Of a DNA stretch of 64,000 nt, positions 49,503 through 61,727 are shown piece by piece. The DNA comes from Chrysogorgia sp. JL179-B06 (lineage: Eukaryota; Cnidaria; Anthozoa; Scleralcyonacea; Chrysogorgiidae). Within the stretch, counting starts at the first letter, position 1; the number at the start of each line of letters is the position of its first letter. The position numbers were made by a program, and so were the translations under genes. The notes beneath the pieces were generated by a model. That model saw nothing but the letters and a program-made list of their open reading frames with translations, was not told the origin of the DNA and did no database searches. The stretch spans positions 742,001-806,000 of the forward strand of contig JAYKKM010000506.1 in the NCBI GenBank assembly GCA_035772405.1. The letters are read 5' to 3'.

Positions 49503-49890
49503 ATTGTAATATATCTTGTCGTTCGAAAATTTCATCTTCATGCCCTTTTCCACGCTAAAGTTCACAGGAAGTGACGTCAACGCAGGGACACGCGATATTT
49601 TGTGGAGTGATTCAGCAATGAAATACAGCGAAAGTTTGGCTTTGAACTTTGAACAGCCTGTTTAGATAAAATTCACTCAATTCCTAAACATTCACTGTTG
49701 AATAACGCCGCAAAATATTGCGTGTCCCTGCGTTACGTCAACCTCGTACCCAGGGTCTCATCTCCGGGGTGGCGAGCGGAGATGAGACCCTGGGTACGAT
49801 GTTGCGTTGACGTCACGTCTTGTGAACTTTAGCATGGAAAAAAGGCATGAAGATGAAATTTTCGAACGACAAGATATATTACATTTCTTT
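49503..49890. mobile_element. Foldback MITE
   Basis: AATATATCTTGTCGTTCGAA at the left (49509-49528) is mirrored by TTCGAACGACAAGATATATT at the right (49861-49880), and AGGGACACGC/GCGTGTCCCT repeat inside. A nested palindrome (ACCCAGGGTCTCATCTCCGG and its inverse) sits at 49749-49797. Confidence 0.8.
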
Positions 49891-49949
49891 TTGGTAGAAC
49901 CCAAAGATTACGAATATGTAAAATCCCCACAGACTGGATAAGCACTAGC

Positions 49950-49951
<2 letters not shown>

Positions 49952-50012
<61 letters not shown>
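49952..50012. repeat. (ATT)n microsatellite
   Basis: About 20 uninterrupted ATT units. Confidence 0.97.
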
Positions 50013-50013
<1 letters not shown>

Positions 50014-50059
50014 GCTTCCTAATAGCCTATTCGTGGTGGCCAATAGCTCCTATACTGTA

Positions 50060-50454
50060 TTTACTCAGTAGCTGATAGTCAAAATTTGCTAAGATTACGT
50101 GTTTCAACACCACAAAAAATATATCAATCCTCTTGCACCACTTTGCTTAGTATTTTACGCAGCAGTGTCTCACTTTCCATTAGTACTGTCTGCTGCATAG
50201 TTCTCACTATCCATTGAGCTTCCTTCTCATGTCGTATCAACTTCTGGATTTGTTGTTGCAATTTGTTGAGACCACCTCCCATACATCCTATTATCAGTGG
50301 TATTATCTCTACATGGAATCCTGGTCGCTTCTCTCTCGTTTCAAACGCTAATTGTTGGTACTTGTTTAACTTTTCCCGATGTTTTGCTTCGATATTTTAC
50401 TCCTGAGGACACACCATATCTAACAGCCAGATACGTTTCCCAAAATTACTATTA

Positions 50455-50506
<52 letters not shown>

Positions 50507-50735
50507 CGTCATATCTTTCACAGCTTTGTTCTTATGCTGGTCATGTTTTTCCTTGGGAGCTGGCTGCAACCAGTAGCCTAAGGTCCCAAAGGTTTTAGCT
50601 TTCCAAGTTTTTCTCAGTATTCTTGCTGTCCCTAATAATCCTGTCTTTTGAAGCTAGAAGTTCTATTCTGATGTGTATTCCCAATTTCTCAATCCACTTA
50701 TCCAGTTTCTTACTAACTGCTCCTAAGGCACCTAC
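50060..50735 (-). pseudogene. LINE-type ORF remnant with internal TTA microsatellite
   Basis: Minus-strand fragments read EKLNKYQQLAFETREKRPGF, IIPLIIGCMGGGLNKLQQQI (50060-50410) and VVGALGAVSKKLDKWIEKLG (50520-50735). This matches the C-terminal end of a non-LTR retrotransposon protein (a conserved V-V-x-G-A-L-G block). Two related pieces lie in tandem, split by a (TTA)n tract at 50449-50506. Stops and frame breaks are present. Confidence 0.55.
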
Positions 50736-50739
50736 TACT

Positions 50740-50822
50740 ATCTATTATTATTATATTATTATTATTATATATTATTATTATTATTATTATATTATTCTTA
50801 TTATATTATTCTTATTATTTTC

Positions 50823-50886
<64 letters not shown>
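50740..50886. repeat. (ATT/TTA)n microsatellite
   Basis: An AT-only trinucleotide array with interruptions, ending just downstream of the NXPE gene's stop. The poly-Ile and poly-Tyr frames across it are not genes. Confidence 0.97.
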
Positions 50887-50925
50887 ATTAAATTCCAATA
50901 TAATCGCTTAAAAATGTCAAACCGA

Positions 50926-52425
50926 TTACCTACTGGTGTTACAAAGTGCATTGAGGATAACATTGGTGACCGCGTTCTCGACTGCGCCCGCGCATACTTC
51001 ATCCGGAAACACCTTGGCATAATGTGTCGCGTCATGCGCTGCGTCCAGACGCGCGTTCGAGACCTGAAATGCGTCCACAACCTGTATCCCGCCATCTTTC
51101 ATGGCCCGATCCACGAAAGAATTCATGTGGGCTATTATGGATGGCGATGGTGTCATGGTCCAATTGCGAACATCCTCGTCTTCGCGCCATTTTAGACTCA
51201 TAGTGTTCACCCACAGAAATCTCGGTTTTGCAGCCGTCGTCGAGCTATTCCCGCGAAGTTTCACAGCGTCCACGAAAGCGCGAAGTTTTGCGGTCATGAA
51301 GCTCTCGAAGGTGACTTCGCGCAACAACCAGTGCCCGAAATTCAACAAGAAAAGGTCTCCGTCGTCGGTGGACGCCGGTAGCGGGTAGGAGAACAACGAG
51401 CGTCTTGTCCTAGAGTTGATGTAGATTTCTGTTGGCCTCGTAATCGACGGGAAACTGGCCGGCCATCTCGTGCCGCGCGCATCAAATACCCACTCCATTT
51501 TCGGCACGAGGTCGAATCGCGTTGCCACGTGCGTCTTGCCGCAACCGACGCACTTCCCGTAGAGCCGCGTCGCCCAGTGATACGCCCTGTATCTTGAATG
51601 CGAATCCCCCGTAAACACGATCTTCTCCCACGCGTTTCTCGCGAGGCACGTTTTTATCTCGTGGTTCGTGTAGTGATGCAGCTGACAGGCGTAGGGAAGC
51701 CAATGGAATCCGTGAAGTTTATCGAAATCATGCATCGCGTTCAGTTGCCACGGACCACACCTCTCGATGCCCCTCAGAGACCCACATCGTACCCATCTGC
51801 CACGCGCAATACCGCTCTCGGATTGTGTACAGTACCTCGTGATTCCTTCGGGCGGTGGGCGGCCTTCGACGGCAAGGACAAACGGGGAGCCTTGAATGTT
51901 GACCAATTTGGCGGTTACGTGAGAACTGTAGTTTAGATATTCTCCGTTTATATAGGTCAGGAGCACGGTAATTATGTAGGCGCCGCCGAAGCTTGGAGTA
52001 AAACTAGCCCGGTAGACATCTCCACCAACATGAATGATGTCCAAAACTAAAACCTCCATTTCGTTTCGCGCGTCCCCCCTAAAGGTAGTCCGCCCGGGCA
52101 ACCGACCACTCGTGGTCCCTGGCCGAATATCGAAGGCCACAGTTTTCCAAGCAACGGCCTGAATAGTTGGACCGTGCACGAAGTATAAACTCCAAAATTT
52201 ATCTTTCTTTTCTCTATCTTCAGAATTCTTGGAAGCTATTCCAAGTTCCACGACACGCCGATTTTCCGGGAGTTCAAACACGAATGCCATAAAATTCACT
52301 TTCCACTTCCATAACAACACTGTCCAACACACCAGCACAGTACAGAGGATAGCAATGGCAATCGAGGAAAATCTCTGCCGCGCGAACAACGATGACCACA
52401 TGACAATCTTGCTTCTAACGAACAT
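50926..52425 (-). CDS. NXPE/PC-esterase family protein
   Basis: 499 residues from the ATG at 52425, intronless. Type II topology: a short basic N-terminus, then a membrane span (IAIAILCTVLVCWTVLLW). A filamin/Ig-like domain follows (VLDIIHVGGDVYRASFTPSF GGAYIITVLL, about 145-200). The PC-esterase domain carries GDSHSR (catalytic Ser block, about 285) and, near the end, DATHYA (the DxxH block). Conserved Cys pairs (RCGSLRGIERCGPWQ; CVGCGK) suit a Golgi or extracellular protein. NXPE proteins are thought to act on or bind glycans; the substrate here is unknown. Absence of introns suggests an old retrocopy or an intron-poor family expansion. An ATT microsatellite abuts the 3' end. Confidence 0.88.
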   Translation of the reverse strand: MFVRSKIVMWSSLFARQRFSSIAIAILCTVLVCWTVLLWKWKVNFMAFVFELPENRRVVELGIASKNSEDREKKDKFWSLYFVHGPTIQAVAWKTVAFDIRPGTTSGRLPGRTTFRGDARNEMEVLVLDIIHVGGDVYRASFTPSFGGAYIITVLLTYINGEYLNYSSHVTAKLVNIQGSPFVLAVEGRPPPEGITRYCTQSESGIARGRWVRCGSLRGIERCGPWQLNAMHDFDKLHGFHWLPYACQLHHYTNHEIKTCLARNAWEKIVFTGDSHSRYRAYHWATRLYGKCVGCGKTHVATRFDLVPKMEWVFDARGTRWPASFPSITRPTEIYINSRTRRSLFSYPLPASTDDGDLFLLNFGHWLLREVTFESFMTAKLRAFVDAVKLRGNSSTTAAKPRFLWVNTMSLKWREDEDVRNWTMTPSPSIIAHMNSFVDRAMKDGGIQVVDAFQVSNARLDAAHDATHYAKVFPDEVCAGAVENAVTNVILNALCNTSR

Positions 52426-52589
52426 CAAATTGCAGGAAACGTAATTCTATTCCTAGAATAGTTGAATTAAACTTAATATTTGTATTCAAACTCCAATCTC
52501 CCATAATTTTACCCATCTTTACGATATATATGGACTGTCGCATAGATAATTATATCTGTACATAATCATCATCCCGTTTGTCCCCTCGT

Positions 52590-53080
52590 GGGGGGTCGTC
52601 TCCACACCGCTCTCCACTGTCTTCTTTCACTCAGATCCTCCACTTTACCATCATCTCGAACACAATCCATCCATCGCTTTCTCGGTCACCCTCTCTTCCT
52701 TGATCCCATCTCCCTGCGCTCCACTGATCATCTAACAAACTCCTTCTCTTCTTTTCTCTTCACGTGTTCGTACCACCTCAGTCTCCTTTCTCTTATCTTC
52801 TCTCTCAGTTCCGTCTCCTCATTTCTCATTCGCTCCCGTCTCCTCTAATCGCTCGAATACATCTCATCTCCGCTACTTCCAGCTTCTTCACATGTTCTTC
52901 CACCATATAAAACCACCGGTCTAACCATGGTCTTGTACACCTGTGCTTTCAGTCTCATTGGCATCCGTCTGTCATAGATTATTCCACTCACATTCCTCCT
53001 TGCGTTTCCTATCCCATGCAGTCTTGCTTGCACTTCTCTGTCTATACCCCCACTCTCATGTAGCCAACTTCCTAGGCATT
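52590..53080 (-). pseudogene. LINE reverse-transcriptase C-terminal fragment
   Basis: Minus-strand pieces read DRRMPMRLKAQVYKTMVRPV then VLYGG (52880-53000), and RLRWYEHVKR (about 52750), the usual end of RTE/CR1-like elements. Frame breaks separate them. It lies just upstream of the NXPE gene. Confidence 0.65.
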
Positions 53081-54112
53081 AGAAGACGCGCCCAGAGAAA
53101 GTGTGTAATATATGCTCGCAAAGTGTGACAGGATGTGTTCAATGCACAACACACTTTCTCCGGGCTCATCTTGTCATGTATCTGAAGGCTGTTTGTTTGC
53201 TTCAGTTGCTGTCCGTCCACTATATATCTGTACATATCTACACAAAATTTCGGAAAGTACATCATTGTAACCTTCGCCCTCAATTGAGGGCGCGCTCACA
53301 GTAGCTGACCCGGACTGGATTTGGACTGACTGATACTGGGACTAGACTGATATCGGACTAACTGTTTGCGTTCACACCAGAGATTGGACTGGCTTTGGAC
53401 TGCCAACAAAAATGCGGTGTGATCAGTGGGTGTGATGGGTCAGCAGTTTATTCAACAAAATAAACAAAGTAATTAATGTGGCGACTTTTATAATTTCTTT
53501 TTGAAAAGACGAAGAATACTAAACCGGAGAAAGTCAAAAGGCATTTTGCATTTCCTCTGCTATGTTATTAAACACTGCATTATTAGGTATGCCGTGGTCG
53601 TCTAGTTCCCGCTGCATCTTTTCATTTCCCCAATTATTTATAAGAAGCAAAGTCTCTTCGTCAGTCCAGGGTGATACGTAATGGGTGAGACTTAATTCAT
53701 GGTTTACAGTGAAACGTTTTAAAAAACTTTAATAAAAATTGGCAGTTGTTTTGTTTTTAGTTGGTTAATACTTCATCTTGCAGGGATATAGCGAACCCCT
53801 AACCCTAATATCTTGTTCCTAATATCTTGTTTAGTGGTATGGGTTCGCTATATTCCTACAAGATGAAGTACTTACCTTTCAGTTTGCGTACACCGCTGAC
53901 CACTCGTACTGCGGAACCTCACCATGGAAACCAGTCCATTTCCAGCCCAATTTCGTTCCCCCTTAGGGGAACAATCCGAGTCCTTTCGAATCGGTGGACT
54001 CAAAGCCAGTCCAAATTTATTCAAAATTCATGAAGTCCGATTACATTCACACTGTCGGATTCGAAATCCAAACCCAGTCTGGTCCTCTACTGTGAACGCG
54101 CTTTGTGTCTCG

Positions 54113-54150
54113 GTAGCTCAATGGATAGACAGTCTATTACCAGTGATCAG
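54113..54150 (+). repeat. tRNA-like A-box fragment
   Basis: CTCGGTAGCTCAATGGATAG ACAGTC resembles the A box of the window's other tRNA-derived repeats; no B box follows. Confidence 0.45.
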
Positions 54151-54883
54151 AAGCTTACAGCCATCGTCGGCAATCACATCAAATGACCGCCACGCTACAA
54201 TAGTAAACAATGATAAATAACAAATGGCATATAGTACATAATTAGGTTATTGAAATATTTTCGAGTAAAGTCACTAACCGTAAAATGTAGAGTTTAGCAG
54301 CACAACCCGTTCTTTATCGCCTAGTCACGATCACACAGTATTCAACAACTTCACTTTAAAACTTCTTGCCGACAGCTGTGGCATGGGGCCTAACCATGTG
54401 GCGGGTAGTGGCGTGCTAAACAATGTCCGACAGGTATATAGTTTCTTTCGCCACTGAATGTTAAACAACTTATAAGCCCTGCCGTGGTCACCAGAAATGT
54501 CGAATGAAAACAGAGAAAGGCATAAAATGGAGACTAAGCTTGACTATAATTTACCCGCCTCTGCCATGGTCGTTTGTTACTAGTTTGTTTCACGTTCCTT
54601 GTAACCTGTAAAGGCTTCAATACCTTCATAAGTCCGCAACCTATATTTACTTTCAACCGTTTTATCCGGGAAAGGGTGACCAGGTCACATTCTACCAATT
54701 CGATGCTTCCTTCGATCAAAATCTAAATAATTTTAGGGAACATTCATTATTTAAAGCTGGGGTTGGTAACGAAGCCAATTTCAATAAACCCTGAATTTTT
54801 CTTCTACCCAACCATCACTAAATGATGTAACCATATTTATTATATGGCTTAGACAGATAGTGCACGCTGATTGGTTCGTGAGA

Positions 54884-54947
54884 GGTCCGGAAAAAAGCGT
54901 ATTGCCCTCCCGGCGCTGTGAGAGGGCAATACGCTTTTTACCGGACC
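54884..54947. repeat. Long hairpin
   Basis: GGTCCGGAAAAAAGCGTATT and GCCCTC pair with the inverse at 54922-54947, around a 12-nt GC-rich loop. The stem is about 26 bp with one offset. Probably the ends of a tiny foldback element. Confidence 0.8.
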
Positions 54948-55224
54948 GGTAAGTTTTGGCGGGAAAATTTCTGCGTTGATTTAGATGAAAATAAAAGAGG
55001 ATTTGAGTATGTTCGTTGAAAAAGTTCGAACAATAACACGTTCTGGAACGTTAGCGCTGCTTTTCTTGAAAGCTGTTTATCTATAAGTGAAGAAAACGAA
55101 TGCTTAACGACCAGTAACGCGTGTAATGTAAACGGCAACATCTGAAGACAAACACAACGTTAAAAACAGAGAACAAAATGAACCAAAAGCCATATAATAA
55201 ATGTCTTATTAACCTCGTTTGCTT

Positions 55225-55329
55225 GGTCTGTACGGTAAAGTATTTGTTATCGGTTTTTTCGCACAGACCTCGCGCCTTCGTCGCTCGGTCTGTACGAAAA
55301 CCTCAGGCAAATACTTTACCGTACAGACC
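55225..55329. repeat. Inverted repeat
   Basis: GGTCTGTACGGTAAAGTATT at the left and AATACTTTACCGTACAGACC at the right, with an additional GGTCTGTACGAAAA unit inside. Confidence 0.85.
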
Positions 55330-56262
55330 TCGCACTCGGTTAATAAGTCTTTATTATCTGATATTGTAGTGTTAAATATTGGTTCATATGGTATGAGATC
55401 ATTACAATATTCTAAGGAAGTTAAAGTTTGTGTTAAACTGTTTATAAACATGAAAATATGTCTATCTAAAATATTATTTAACAAGAGGTTTTACCTGACA
55501 ATGTCTTTGAACAAGAAATCTCTGTTTTATATTGTATCACTATGTTATTATAACTATAGACATTAAACACTGATTTATATTATTTCTTTTCTATTCCAAC
55601 CTTTTACCGCCATAAATTTGGCTGACCCAATTAACCCAACCCATTTCTCTTCGGTACCAAATGAACACTCCCTTATAGCGGCGTAGCGCTTTTCACTCGC
55701 TTCCAGCTGAATTAAAGGTACTATGCTATCCCAACGTCAGGCGGTTAGGTACCGAAAATATATTTGTAAGCAAAGATAATCGTGCATAAAACATGCTATT
55801 AGTACACCCCTAGAAGCAAAACTTTGACTTTTAAAATTACAAAAAAATTGACTTTTAAAAATGTCGTTCTAATTTTGGCAAAACTTCCATAGATTTCCTT
55901 TTTACAGCCAAAACTTCCTTTTTACAGCCAAAATTTCCTTGACAACGGAAATTTCCTTGAAAGTGGAAACACTGAAACGACGCGTAACAGACGGATATAA
56001 TAGCGAAACGCGGTAATAGCGTGGTAGCGCGGTAATAGCATTCACTTCAAGATGGCTGCCGCGAAATATTCCTGGCTTCATTTTTTCGCACCATCCAAGC
56101 AACAGTTGCTCGATCCAGTCCTTATTTAAAGATCAGTGGGTTTAACAGACAAATAAAATGAAGACGAATTGAATGCATAAATTATGATAAGGTTATAAGA
56201 TGCGAACAATAAGATACGAACACGCAATAAAATCATCAACTGCGTTAATATACACATGGGTG

Positions 56263-56779
56263 CTCCTGTTGTGCGGGTGTACGTCCCTGCGGGCGGAGGA
56301 GCGAGGAGAAGGAGGCGGAGGTAAGACCCTGGGCACGAGGTTGCCTGCAACCATCCTTGTACTATTTGAGTTCCGCCCACTTATCACGCCTCCTTTATTT
56401 GACCAATGAAATCGCAACGGAAGTAAAATTTGAATGAGATGTCAAAACAACTTTTTCATGTGTAACAATGCATGTTAGCCTGGGAATTATGCAGATAGTG
56501 TGCGACCGCGAATATCTCTCTTCGTTCTTAAGTTGTGGTAAAACGACACCTAGCAGAAATCCTTCAGGTCCTAAATTAATACGGACAAACTCGCCGAAGT
56601 CTGATCAATCTGGAACAGTTTCACATCGGCCAATTTCAAACCGCAAAAGTCTATTTCAGGTACGTTCATTACGTCATGCTTAGCCATTCTAGCCGTTCAG
56701 AATATGAACGTACAAGGATGGTTGCAGGCCCTCCTTCTCCTCGCTCCCGCCCGCAGGGACGTACACCCGCGCAACAGGA
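56263..56779. repeat. Foldback element
   Basis: CTCCTGTTGTGCGGGTGTAC and GTCCCTGCGGGCG at the left are mirrored by GTACACCCGCGCAACAGGAG and CGCCCGCAGGGAC at the right; GGTTGCAGG and CCTGCAACC lie next to them. Flanked by no clear target duplication. Confidence 0.75.
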
Positions 56780-56828
56780 GGGCCGCTTCGCAGGCTATCG
56801 TAGCTCATATCCTCCGAAAAATGATTCT

Positions 56829-56870
56829 GAGTCCCGTACAGGAATCGAACCTGTAACCTTCACAACACAT
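56829..56870 (-). repeat. tRNA-derived fragment (T arm and acceptor)
   Basis: Read on minus, AGGTTACAGGTTCGATTCCT followed by GTACGGGACTC has a good T stem (ACAGG/CCTGT) and B box, but no D or anticodon arm. A SINE remnant. Confidence 0.6.
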
Positions 56871-57525
56871 TAATTTTTATTTTTGAGCGATATTCATTTT
56901 AACGTTTACACAGGCGATTTTTGCTTCGATTTTTCTAACCCTGACGTATGAGATATAGTGGACGATTCACTAAAGTATTGAACGTCATAGATCTGCAGAA
57001 ATGGTTCAATATATTCGTAAGACAATCCAATTTGATCTCATGTGTTAAAAAGAGAAAAATCGCAGCAAACATCACCTGTGAAAACGGACCTTTATGGATT
57101 ATGACATTAATACGTAGCTTTGTTTTTATGGTATAGATTTCTGATGTACAGACACTGTCAAGCTTAATGGTAGAGAACATTTTGGTACGTTATTACACTT
57201 TCTTTCTAATTTATAAATAGTTTGACATTTTTTCGATTTCTCCGGTAGTACGATCTTCCTCTGATTCCTCCTCATTGAAAATTGCGTTCCTAAAACGTCG
57301 GAATAATGTTAGATAAGGAGCTCATATACAGGTATTTTAAAATGACAAACAGCGCGCTGACGCAATGCTATACCGATCTAGTGTCAGTATATTTTCTATT
57401 CTCGCATTGTGCTTGATTGATAGCCTATACAGATATTCTTCAGACATTCTTCCGATATCTCACAGTATTTGTAAAATTCATTAATAATTCATGAAGAAAA
57501 TTCAAAAGAAATTCAGCATCTTTAT

Positions 57526-58096
57526 TAGTAGTTTATAAAACATGAGTGGCCGATGTTTATGGTCAGTTACAATACAGCGAGCCGCAGGCGAGCCGTTGTA
57601 ACTGCCCATAAACATTGACCGCGAATGTTTTAACGAACTTGTAAAATGAATAGAATATATAATACATACTTTGTTTGGAAGTTGTAGAAACGGTACAAAC
57701 AAATTATTTTAACTCCGAAAAAGATCAATTTGAGCAAGTTAACTTTGATTAAACATTGATGTTTTATCATGGATATAGTAGAGAGACTTTTTATTATCCA
57801 TGGTTTTATTAATCAATGTTTTATCTTGTGTTAAAGATGCTGATTAAATATTAATTTATTTTGAATTATTAATTTCTTTAATTCATGAGAATTATTAATG
57901 AATTTTACAACAGGATAAAACATTGATTAATATTAAACATCAATGTTTTATCAAAGTTAACTTGTTCAAATTGAGCTCTTTCGGAGTTAAAATAATTTGT
58001 TTGTACCGTTTCTACAACTTCCAAACAAAGTATGCATCAAAACTATTCATTTTACAACTGCCATAAATTATCGGCCGCTTATGTTTTAACTACTAG
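57526..58096. repeat. Foldback element with a nested hairpin
   Basis: ACAAATTATTTTAACTCCGA at the left and TCGGAGTTAAAATAATTTGT at the right, with long AT-rich arms (AAGTTAACTTTGAT; AACATCAATGTTTTATC). A second hairpin (GGCCGATGTTTATGG ... CCATAAACATTGACC) interrupts the left outer arm. Confidence 0.8.
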
Positions 58097-58116
58097 ACAT
58101 TTTTATTGCTTCATCT

Positions 58117-59008
58117 GTTTACCGTTCCTTGATATCTTTTCTAGTTCCAGAGTTATAAAGATTTAAAGATGTCAAAATCAAGGGAAAATATGGCATAAAC
58201 AAATTGCTGATTCAGCACAAATTATGACGTCATATGGTTTGCATGTTAGTTAGAATCAAATGAAGCTTTGCACACATATAGTGCAAGATGAAACACAGTT
58301 GATAATGTCACTAATTTTGTTGTCACGGTAATACTGTTGTACCCAGGCCCCTTGAACGGATTTTATAAAACACCTTCATACTCTGTCTTGATAAGGATAA
58401 ATTAATATCATGTGTGCTTGTCATACCTAGAAGCTTTGAAATGTTAAGTAATTTTAAGTCTGCAGTTAAGACTTTTCTTTTTTAAAATTAATAGTTATTG
58501 TTCATAGTGTTAATATATGTAGTAGGCTTTATCTTATAATGAAACTGTAATTAGATTTAAAAGCAACTTTAAGAATATATATATTGTTGTAAGAGCATTG
58601 AGACTATTGTATAATGCTCCTAATACGTCTTTATTATTATTATACCTATGCATGCCTAAAATACATTTATACTATTATAGTTTTAAAATTATACCCCCAG
58701 TGATAAATACAGTGTGTTTTATAAAATCTGTGGAAGGGGCTTGGGTACAACAGTGTTACCTTGACAACAAAATTAGTGACATCAACTGTGTTTCATTTTG
58801 CACTATCTGTGTGCAAAGCTTCGTTTGATTCTGACACATAGTAACTGAGCTATAGTTCATTTAAACATTCACCAAACTAACATGCAAACCATATGACGTC
58901 ATAATTTGTGCTGAATCAGCAATTTGTTTGTGCCATATTTCCCTTGATTTTGACATCTTTAAATCTTTATAACTCTGGAACTAGAAAAGATATCAAGGAA
59001 CGGTAAAC
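58117..59008. repeat. Foldback element with arms of about 250-300 bp
   Basis: The left arm from 58117 (GTTTACCGTTCCTTGATATC) through ATGACGTCATATGGTTTGCA and onward to about 58373 is an inverted, somewhat diverged copy of about 58710-59008. The interior is AT-rich with no gene. Confidence 0.85.
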
Positions 59009-60155
59009 TGCATATCGTCCTACTTTTCGATGCTCTTTCAAAAATAAGCAATGTCATATACACTTTAAAGGACATTGGCAATATAAGTACCTTTTCGTAC
59101 AAAGTACGTAACTTAAATAATCGGAATATAGTAGTTTGAGGTTGTAAAAATGCTCGCAAAGCGTATTAACTCTTTCCTGACCGGCCCAGTCAAAATGGGT
59201 CGTAGAAGACCCGCAAAGTCGTCAATCGAAAAACACGGCACATGGTAACGCAAGATTAAAAATTGAAATTCGACAAGCGCCAGGAATATCAGATCCACGC
59301 ACACGCCAAGTTTGATTTGATTTCATAAACAACTCTGCGATTGGTGGCATTTTGAGTTTTCAAGATGCTACGCGGACGTTCAAGATGGCCTTTTCTAGAA
59401 AAATGTGAATTTTTCAACCTGATTTATGATAATGCTAATTTATATTAACATAATGTGTTTTGTTCGGGAAATTTAAAAGCACAAGTAAAAGCCGGTTTAT
59501 TGGGCTTTCAGAAAATGTATAGCTTTCGCAACAGTTATGGTTATTTCAAGAGATATCAATAGAACAAAGAGGTGGTTCAATTTTGGATGTTTTTCAGCCT
59601 GTCAGGAAAGAGTTAATTGCACTGCAGAAATTGTTAATCTGAATCATTGTCCGCCATCTTGGATGTATTTTAATCGATATGCGTGTGGCGTCACAACCGG
59701 TAAAGTGAAATTTTTATCTAGGCATCCTCATGTCTTTATAAGTTTGAAACTCGATTTTTGTGAATGTCTTCCTTTTTCAATTGCAACCACGCCATTTTAA
59801 AAAGCATTCCGCGGAAACTCGGCTACCCACAGAATAGTTTTGCAGTGATTTGTAGATAATGGTAGTCACTAATAGATTCACACGTCATAATGGGTAAGGA
59901 CATTTGATTTTAACACGTGACATGTGACCATAAATTAACCGATGGAAGTCAAAGTTATATCCAGGCAAAACCCAGCTATACAACAAGAGCTTTTACTGTG
60001 CACTTACAGAAATCCTTGGCTCATGTGGAATTCCTCTCGACGTGGTGGGAATATCTGGTAACTTGTTTTGCTTCTGCGAAACAGTAAGCGGAAAGATTTT
60101 CATGAATTAAGCTACGGTTATATGGAGGTTACCAGTGGTAATCTAATTATTAATG

Positions 60156-60658
60156 TTAAAAGTAACTTCCGTACCTCTTGTAACGTTTAACAATGCAATA
60201 TACCCCAATGACAATGAGAGCAATAAAAACCAATGATGATACAACAGGTATGAAGATCATGAGAGCCTTCGAGAGTCTTCTGGAGCCTACTTCTGGAATT
60301 CTAGATGGAAAACTAATGATTTCTACGGCGTTGAAATCCCCTAGCTTGGCACCACCCGACACGTTCACCAACCTAACGTGTAAACTTGAACCAGGGCCGT
60401 CTTCAGGCATAGCGAGAAATTGCAGAGCAAGTGAAGTGTTCCATTGGCCTTCAAGAAACACCAGTTGACCACTGCTCGGAAAGACAATCAGTGAATTGGA
60501 GTTATTTGATTCGATAGTTGTCATCCATGTGACGTTAACGTTTCCAGTGGATCCTTTACGTCGCACCAGATCAAAAATGATCTGATTCCGATATCTCTCA
60601 CGTGTGTACACCACGGTGGAGTTTTCCTCATATGTCGCATGATGAAGGGAAAGCTGTC
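60156..60658 (-). CDS. Calx-beta cell-surface protein, last exon
   Basis: The exon begins after a TTTATAG acceptor (60659-60660) and enters with two bases of a split codon. It encodes a Calx-beta domain (QLSLHHATYEENSTVVYTRE then IIFDLVRRKGSTGNVNVTW), and the domain's closing strands (LQFLAMPEDGPGSSLHVRLV). A membrane span follows (ALMIFIPVVSSLVFIALIVI then GVYC) and a short basic tail (VKRYKRYGSYF) to a TAA. So the protein is a single-pass receptor or adhesion molecule with the Calx-beta domain outside. It joins the exon at 61832-61986 if the donor there is GTACGA, which restores a Gly at the expected domain start. Confidence 0.75.
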
Positions 60659-60689
60659 CTATAAAGCATCAAAGATAAATTAAAAAGGG

Positions 60690-61313
60690 ATGTAAATAAA
60701 TCGGACCAGATAAACATGTTTTACAATGAAAAGATCCGCCGCACATTGTATCTGGCAGTTGTGCGATCTGTTCTGGCCTATGTCACCCAAGTCTGGTTCC
60801 CGCAGTCAATCGAGCTTATCAAACGAACAGAGCGCATCCAACGCCGAGCATCAAAATTTTTCTTGAAGCTACCTGATTTATGTGCGACAGACTCGTTTCT
60901 ACAAAACCACTTTCCTACTGGCACGAGTATCTTGACTTACTGTTCTTCTTTAATGCCATCAATGGCATTGTACCTATATCAAGCGATATCCTACCCGAAC
61001 GTCTTGTTCCCTTATGGCTTACTAGATCCTCCGTAAATGTCAATGCAATCTCATTCCGTCAACGTAAATGTAAAACAACTACTTTCAATCGCTCATTTCT
61101 TATTAGAACAACTAGGACTTGGAACTCTCTCCCTGAACTCTTAAGGCTAGATCATTTAAACTTTAAAAAATTTAAGAAGTCACTATTAGACTATTATAAT
61201 AATGCTCTATTATCCTGTTACAATGTTGACGATCCTCGAGCTTGGAAAACTGTCTGCCTAAAGTGCAACACATCGCGAAGCCTCGCTGAACCCATAACTT
61301 GCTGTTATTAGTT
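60690..61313 (+). pseudogene. CR1-like LINE reverse-transcriptase C-terminus, frameshifted
   Basis: The plus frame from about 60716 reads IRRTLYLAVVRSVLAYVTQV and IQRRASKFFLKLPDLC; the frame from about 60880 continues YWHEYLDLLFFFNAINGIVP and FIRTTRTWNSLPELLR. A frameshift near 60890-60910 joins the two. It sits antisense in an intron of the Calx-beta gene and ends near a TAG at 61309-61311. Confidence 0.8.
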
Positions 61314-61410
61314 ATTATTTTATTTTTGTAAGGGCCCACTGTAATTGGTGTTTAACTGTTGTAGTGACCCTGCTTCTTCTATGTATTTTTAAGAGGCGAA
61401 GTACGAATTA

Positions 61411-61727
61411 TGGTGGTGATGATGGTATGATGGTGATCATGATGATGATGGCAATGATGGTGAAGATGGTGGTGGTGATGATGATTATGATGATGATTAT
61501 GATGGTGGTGGTGGTGATGATGATTATGATGATGATTATGATGGTGGTGGTGGTGATGATGATGATGGCGATGATGATGGTGGTGATGATGGTGATGATG
61601 GTGATGAAAATTATTATGATGATGGTGGTGATAATGATTATGATGATGGTGATGATGATGGTGATGATGATGGTGATGGTGGTGATGATGGTAATGATGG
61701 TGGTGATGATGATGATGGTATGATGAT
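61411..61727. repeat. GATGATGGT-type microsatellite
   Basis: About 315 bp of GAT/GGT triplets. The Met/Val-rich plus frame and the His-rich minus frame are translation artefacts of this array. Confidence 0.97.

Larger units (their letters stand above)
53081..60155. other. Geneless stretch rich in foldback elements
   Basis: No gene supported. Contents: inverted pair 53768-53871; tRNA-like A-box block at 54113-54140; hairpin 54884-54947; inverted repeat 55225-55329; foldback 56263-56779; tRNA-like T arm 56829-56870; foldbacks 57526-58096 and 58117-59008; a family A terminus at 59066. Confidence 0.55.

Noticed and set aside
50623..51195. Plus-strand frame with long Ile and Tyr runs
   Set aside because: Translation of the ATT microsatellite, continuing antisense into the NXPE gene.
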